64,000 nucleotides of DNA, from NCBI GenBank assembly GCA_911728435.2, contig OU452200.1, positions 2,571,130-2,635,129 of the forward strand, written 5' to 3'. Shown here piece by piece: positions 57,967 to 64,000 of the stretch. The stretch comes from Apoderus coryli (lineage: Eukaryota; Arthropoda; Insecta; Coleoptera; Attelabidae). Made by a program: the position numbers and the translations under genes. The notes under the pieces are model-generated. The model saw only the letters and a program-made list of their open reading frames with translations. It was not told the DNA's origin and did no database searches. Numbering within the stretch: position 1 is the stretch's first letter; each line of letters begins with the position of its first letter.

Positions 57967-58928
57967 CCGTTTTTTCCTTGTAAATCAGTATTTAATAATT
58001 ATTTTGCAGGTATTTTCTTATCAGGTGGGATCTTCTTTTTCGAATTGACGAGACATTTTCTGATTAGTTTATACAGGGTGGAAAAAAAATTATATTAAAA
58101 ACGATTCAAGAAAAACAGTTGAAAGTAAATTTTTTCAAATGGAATAAGTATATTACTATTATTTTATCTTCCTTAGCATTAAAAAATATTGCAATTTTGT
58201 AATAGGTTATCATTTTCTAAAATGCATAGTTTTCGAAATATCGTCATTTTCAATTTTTGTAAATTGTACTCGATTTGCATGACACTGCCCCCACCATATT
58301 TGATTTCTCAAAATTCTTCTTAATTTTTCTCTAGTCATTGTTGGCAAATGCTGATCGCTCTCGTTAAATACTCTACAGGTTCTATTAATCACTTTGTTAC
58401 ATTCTCCATGGATTAATAATACATTTACAATATCAGCATATGAATAAATATTTTCCATTTTGTAATAGTTATTGTAAAAAATAATGGTCACAAATATTGA
58501 TAAATAACGCCTGGTTGGATAGCAACAACTAATTTCATATTTAGTTTGACGTTTATGCTAATTCAGAGAAGTGTCATTATTTTCATGGCTAACTAAATTA
58601 ATTAGCTAGCTTCCAGAGAGACAACGGTAGGCGCTGCAGAAAAAATTAAAATGACGATATTTCGAAAACTGCATTTTAGAAAATGATAACCTATTACAAA
58701 ATTGCATTATTTTTTAATGCTAAGGAACATAAAATAATAAGAATATGCCCATTCCATTTGAAAAATTGACTTTCAACTGTTTTTCTTGAACCGTTTTCAA
58801 TATAATTTTTTGAGCACCCTGTATAAACTAATCAGAAATTGTCTTGTCAATTCGAAAAAGAAGATCCCACCTGATAAGAAAATACCTGCAAAATAATTAT
58901 TAAATACTGATTTACAAGGAAAAAACGG
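57967..58928. mobile_element. Long-TIR element (289-bp arms) with transposase HTH remnant
   Basis: The arms 57967-58255 and 58640-58928 are inverted copies (outer CCGTTTTTTCCTTGTAAATC, inner AAATATCGTCATTTT). The 384-bp centre encodes only an N-terminal transposase-like fragment on the minus strand. Within each arm is a TACAGGGTG motif, so a shorter TIR element may be nested. Confidence 0.75.
58210..58458 (-). pseudogene. DUF4817-like HTH fragment of a Tc1/mariner-type transposase
   Basis: From an ATG at 58458 the frame reads 'MENIYSYADIVNVLLIHGEC', 'NKVINRTCRVFNE' and 'LPTMTREKLRRI'. This is the (Y/F)sxxExxDMxxxYGxxxxNxxxAxxxYxExFPxRxxP pattern of insect DUF4817 helix-turn-helix domains. 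The stop lies in the TIR. No catalytic domain exists, so the element must depend on an autonomous relative. Confidence 0.6.
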
Positions 58929-58939
58929 ATGGAGCCCTA

Positions 58940-59125
58940 AATTGTCAATTTTGACATAAATCTTGATATAAGTCAAAAACGACTGACGTTAGGTATAGGG
59001 CATGATACATGAAATATGTCTGAAATCTTATTTAGAATCCAAAAATGTAATAATATATAAGGTGTTCCATTTAAAATAACAAAGTTGCCATCAACTTCCG
59101 GTATAACCGGAAGTGCTATGCCGTT
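58940..59125 (+). repeat. Solo arm related to the TIR of the Ars2-capturing element
   Basis: Same order of landmarks as 50593-50780: TTTTGACATAAAT, GACGTTAGGTATAGG, CATGAAATATGTCTGAAATC and CTTCCGGTATAACCGGAAGT, with substantial divergence. Confidence 0.55.
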
Positions 59126-62117
59126 GCTATTATATTATTTGAGTAGAGCATATTTGACAATATAGACACTCAAATTTTCAAAATTCAATTCGAAGTAGTT
59201 TCTGAAAATACCTACATAATATGTATGTTTATATTCCATATCTAAGTTTAAAAAATCCACCTGATGATGATATAGTCTTTCCGAAACATATCTGGCAATA
59301 ATCCTTTCCCGAATTGATGATATAAAGAATTTTGTGGAGCAGACGTTGTTAGATTTATCAAATTTTTATATTATTGAAATAACCATGAACAAAAAAAGTA
59401 ATAATAATAAAATGCCTACATCTTGTTTAAGAAAATATCCACCTTACTGAAAGTGAAAGCGGTACAGACAGAGAGAGGCTATTCAACAAAATTTATAAGC
59501 TTGCAACACATGCAACACTCATAAATTCACTTTAAGGGACTTTAAAAATAAGCGACCATAAGCACTATCGGAATCAAAAATAATCTTTGTTTATACGATG
59601 GATTTGCGGTCAGATAAATTTGTTGTTTCTGAGAGAGAAAAATGTTCATTTCAAGGAAATTATACTTTGTATGTATAATTTTTTTTATATTTTTACTATG
59701 GGAGATTAAAAGTTCTGGTGACATGACATTTTTATTGCGCATACTACTATATTATTGCTCATAAATGTCTGGTTTTATGTAAGATATTTGAGTATAAAAA
59801 TGTTTACAAAGAGTATGTCTCTATTTTTGAGCAGCATGCATGTTTTGCATTTTCTAGATACTTTTTATAATGTTATTGTTTTAGTTTCCATGAACTTATA
59901 TACGAGAGTAGTCAGAAGAGTTTTGGAAACTGTTAAACACAATTGAGGGGGTAAGAAGCCAACGGGTGCAAGCGACAAATTTTGAAAACGCGTGCTAAGT
60001 GCATAAAATGAAAGCTAATATAACAGTTTATATCATGACAAAAGGAACTAAGTACATTTTAATACTTGTGATGCCAACTAAGACTTTTTTAAATAAACTG
60101 CCGAACAGAATCGTAAATATTGTTTCCTGTCAAAGGTCACTTGTACCCCTTTGCCTAATATTTAGTCATATGGACCCCTACATGAAATCAAAAATTATAG
60201 GCCTAAGTAAAATGCAGTGGTTGCATTTTGAAAAGGCGCAGCCTTATAAGCTCTTTTATAAGGAAGTACCGGGTATTCCATTAAGGGTGAACAGGTAGCA
60301 TATCTCAGGAAATAATAGTCGTAGGAAAATGGGAAAAAAATTCTTTTGGGGAAATCGAGAATGGGAAATTGCTGGAAATAGTTTTTTAGTTCCTAACTAT
60401 ACCGCTAGGGGGCGTAATAGATACAGTAATGCAAAAAATGCATTTTTATTGAAAAATTCGCAATATATGTTAGAAAAACAATACTGTCACAGTAATGCTA
60501 CTGAGATTCGGCATCTTTTTGGTGTATCACTTTTTATTGTGCGGCTTGAAATAAAGGCAGCAGGGAAGGACGAAATTTTACCTATGATAATGTGTATAAC
60601 GTTGGTTTGGCTTAACCGAATTTATCAATCTAATTTTTGTTTAAGAACTCAAGCCTTGCTGATGAAGAAAAAAAAGATTTCAAATCATAATTGTTTTTTG
60701 GGGCTTCGCTAGATGGCGATATTTGCATCGCCTAAGGTTTTTTTGATTTTTCTTTAAAAACTTAAATGGAATGATACAAATATTTTCTCAAAAATGAAAA
60801 GTAAATTGAATTTGCAACAAAAAAGTCTGAAACCGCACAGGAAAATCTTTATTCGTTTGAGAGTTATGGCCAAAAGAATGTGGTTCACCAAAATTCGTTG
60901 AAAAATCATGTATCTTTAATTTTCCGTGATCAAGAATGCCATGGGAAATAAAGAAATAGGTTTAAAATTTATTAAACTGATAGTTTAAAAATAATGAAAG
61001 ATCCATTAAAATTAGCAAAATGCAGAGCTTTCATAAAATTTGTTAAAAGAGGTAGATCTAGATACCCATGAAACAAAATTGGGAAGTTTCCATGCATGGA
61101 GACAAATAAATAAACGCGAATATGCTGCTAAATACCCTGACTACGATTCCACACTACACGTTTACACTCCCTCTACTTTGATGATCAACTTCCGGCATCC
61201 AATGTGGATTTGTTTGTGACCAATAATGCGTATTGTGTAAATTATTTAACTTTTTTTCATAGGACTTGCAGTTTGATTAATAAAAAATTAATTAATAGAA
61301 AAGATAAGAAAAAATAAAATAATAAAGAGCATGGACGCAACAACAATGGTTTTAGAAGTTTTGATACATCCCTTTAGTTTCCGACGTGTTAGGCAGGTCC
61401 AGCAGCATTAACGGACAACATTTCAGCAGTTTTTCATGCTGAACTGCAACCACTGATTGTTTTAATTGTGTAATAATAATTAGTAATGTGCCATCTCTAG
61501 ACGGTCCTAGTTGCGCCACTGGTGGTGGTCAATATTCAAATCACTTTCCCCACTCAGCATAGTTGAACGCATGATTTGTTCATGCGGAGTGGGGAGCTTT
61601 ATCATTCTATACGCTCGTTCTATCTTCGGTTTGTTTTATTCAGTTTTGTGTCTAAGATCTGAGATTAGAAGAACGACATACTAAAAGTTGCATAGCCTGT
61701 TACAAACCCGGGAATTTGTGAGAATTGATGAACAACTATTTCCTACAAAAAGCGTGTTGTCCATTTAGCCAATATTGGCGAATAAACCAGATAAGTTTTG
61801 TATCAAATTGTGGAAGGAACCATTTCTAAATAAATGTCACTACTGAGTGAGTTTTTTCACGTATTTAAATTTGGTTAAGAGCCTGGAAGAAGTTAGAACT
61901 ACAATCGTCGCAAGCCTTCTAATATTGAAATTGGCTCAACTCAATAAAACTTGCCAAAAACTCGTACATACGCGGCCTGCGTATAGGATTCTTTGGTTCG
62001 GCCCTAGTTAATTGGATGGTCCTATTTTTTTAATACCTATATTTAGCGGAAAACTGGCAATGATTTGAAATGGAAGAAAACTAATAGAATAAATATTTAT
62101 TAAATTACCAAAACAAA
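59126..62117. other. Unassigned intron sequence
   Basis: A decayed hammerhead-like motif (CTGATGATG...GAAACATAT, about 59268-59302) and a hairpin at 61548-61594 are the only structures noted. The frames at 59999-60298 and 60329-60712 show no domain and their codon use matches background. Confidence 0.35.
61548..61594. other. Two-part hairpin
   Basis: CCCCACTC pairs with GAGTGGGG. Nested inside, CGCATGA pairs with TCATGCG around a 5-nt loop, with a 12-nt one-sided bulge. Function unknown. Confidence 0.5.
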
Positions 62118-62478
62118 CAAAATCACAAAAAATCTCTACTCTTTGGGGGTAGAACCTATACGATCAAAAATAAGTCGAAATTCACTTAGGTATGTCAAAA
62201 TTTCGAAAAATGTCTCTTTATGAAATTATAACCAATTTGAATATTGAAATCCGGCAAATCTTGCAATCGGAATTATTAATTTAAATCTAGTCATCCTTGA
62301 TAAAGACAGAATAGTAAATTTCGAATGTCAAAGTCTAGTTTTAATTAATTAATTTTAATATACAAAATGTTCCTAATTTCATAAGGAGACATTTCTCGAA
62401 ACTTTGACATACCTAGGTGATTTTCGTCTTGGATTCTACCCCTAAGGGTGGAGATTTTTTTTTGGACATCCTGTATAC
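62118..62478. mobile_element. MITE with about 100-bp TIR
   Basis: AAAAAATCTCTACTCTTTGG (62128) and AGGTATGTCAAAATTTCG recur inverted at 62385-62470 (CGAAACTTTGACATACCTAG). Non-coding. Confidence 0.65.
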
Positions 62479-63435
62479 CCTACAGAATAAAGAAAAAATC
62501 CGATATAAACAGTAAGCTATAATCAATATATCATTACGATTATTTACTTGATTATTTATGAAATATACCTAATTAATAATAGAAACTAAAAGCTACATTC
62601 ACAATATAATTAAAAGAGAATAAAATAAACACAACAAAAACACAAAACAATATTATACAGAACAGAAATATCTTCATGATAAAAAAATAAACGTTTCTTT
62701 AAATTTGTAATAAAAAATACTGAATGACCGTCGATTTTGCGCCCCTAAAAGTTTGCGTCTGTGTGTATGTTTGCACATCCTGGACGCTCGCCAGGAACGG
62801 CTCTGCCCAATCAAATTTTTTATAATATTATTCTTGATTCAGCTCTAATAAATGCTTATACAAAGAAAGTACAGAATGAAAAATATGTAGTCACCAATTT
62901 TTGAGAAAACTTGCAGAACAACTTTGAGCATGTCTACCATGACTGTGAAGCAGGACCATCGCAAAGTAGGCATGTCAGATTGAAAAATACTGCACAGGAA
63001 ACAAACCTTCGCGAAATGTATAAAGTGCAGCAACTATTTTGTATGTATGTGTTTTTTACACCCCGTAAACCAAAGAGAACTGAATTTCCATGCTCTCCTG
63101 CGCATAACAGAGGATTCAATATGTTGTTTCTCCTTCAGATAGAAGAACGAACACTGACGACGCGTGTTGATTAATTTTAGTTTAGCCAAATACCATTTAA
63201 TCCTTCACATGTCACTGTAATTATTTAAAGTTGTACGAAAATAACTTCATACTTCGTATAGTTGAAGACGACATATGTGTGAGGATTAACACTTTCAAAG
63301 TGATAGGGAAACTTTTGCTTAAGTTAGTGTCTTTGATCACATATTGATTAATGAAGCTACAACAAAGCGAAAGAAGCGGAAGAATAAATCAAAATTAATA
63401 CCCATAAAACATGTTTAAAACTATTTTTTTTTTAA

Positions 63436-64000
<565 letters not shown>

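Noticed and set aside
59266..59304. CTGATGATG...GAAACATAT hammerhead-like motif
   Set aside because: Stem II is lost and the stem III palindrome is broken. Kept only as a decayed relative.
59999..60712. Two + strand frames of 99 and 127 residues
   Set aside because: No domain, no splice-site or codon-use support. Consistent with chance open frames in intron 3.

Overview
This is an AT-rich nuclear window from an arthropod, most probably an insect; the sequence does not settle the order. It holds the 5' part of one protein-coding gene on the + strand, the bicoid/paired-class homeobox gene Pitx (Drosophila Ptx1). Four coding exons can be placed: 4112-4231 (ATG to a phase-0 GTAAGT donor), 4692-4854 (phase 0 to 1), 51361-51489 (129 nt, phase 1 to 1) and 63443-63678 (phase 1 to 0). 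The last one encodes homeodomain residues 1-46 and ends at the intron position usual for paired-class homeoboxes. The introns are 460 bp, 46,506 bp and 11,953 bp; the fourth starts at 63679 and runs off the window. No other host gene was found. Residue numbers quoted for Ptx1 assume these four exons are joined.

Nearly everything else is transposable-element sequence, mostly inside introns 2 and 3. Upstream of the gene lie a decayed non-LTR tail, a ribozyme-bearing inverted-repeat element (1581-2025) and a broken Crypton-type tyrosine recombinase element (about 2209-3620). Intron 2 then carries: a + strand non-LTR element split by an apparently complete CMC-like DNA transposon with an intact 566-aa transposase (6039-8450); RTE and PHD-finger ORF1 fragments (10.7-11.9 kb); MITEs and non-LTR tails; a 3.9-kb head-to-head inverted-repeat block (19236-23121) with a tRNA-Ala-like sequence beside it; more RT fragments (24.8-28.3 kb); a mariner relic split by a TA-flanked MITE (30.66-31.44 kb); an RNase H-bearing ORF2 end (31.5-32.6 kb); a second Crypton terminus (34.69 kb); opposed RT fragments (35-36.6 kb); an intact DD41D mariner (37090-38402) and a truncated inverted partner (41200-42217) around a non-LTR element; a 283-bp dimeric satellite (44560-46411); and a long-TIR element that has captured part of the host gene Ars2/Serrate (48627-50862). 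Intron 3 holds further RT and MITE sequence, a TIR element filled with a GGTAGG/GTTAG satellite (54576-56860), and a 289-bp-TIR element with a mariner-type HTH remnant (57967-58928).

The signal least explained by ordinary annotation is a dispersed set of small type-I hammerhead ribozymes. They share the core CUGANGA / stem II / GAA, followed by a self-complementary stem III (ACAUGU or ACGU) and a complementary stem I. At least six loci look core-intact and several more are decayed. One intact copy (44466-44512) is in the sense orientation of Ptx1 intron 2. Short-stem-III hammerheads of this kind are known from Penelope-like retroelements and are thought to act as dimers.
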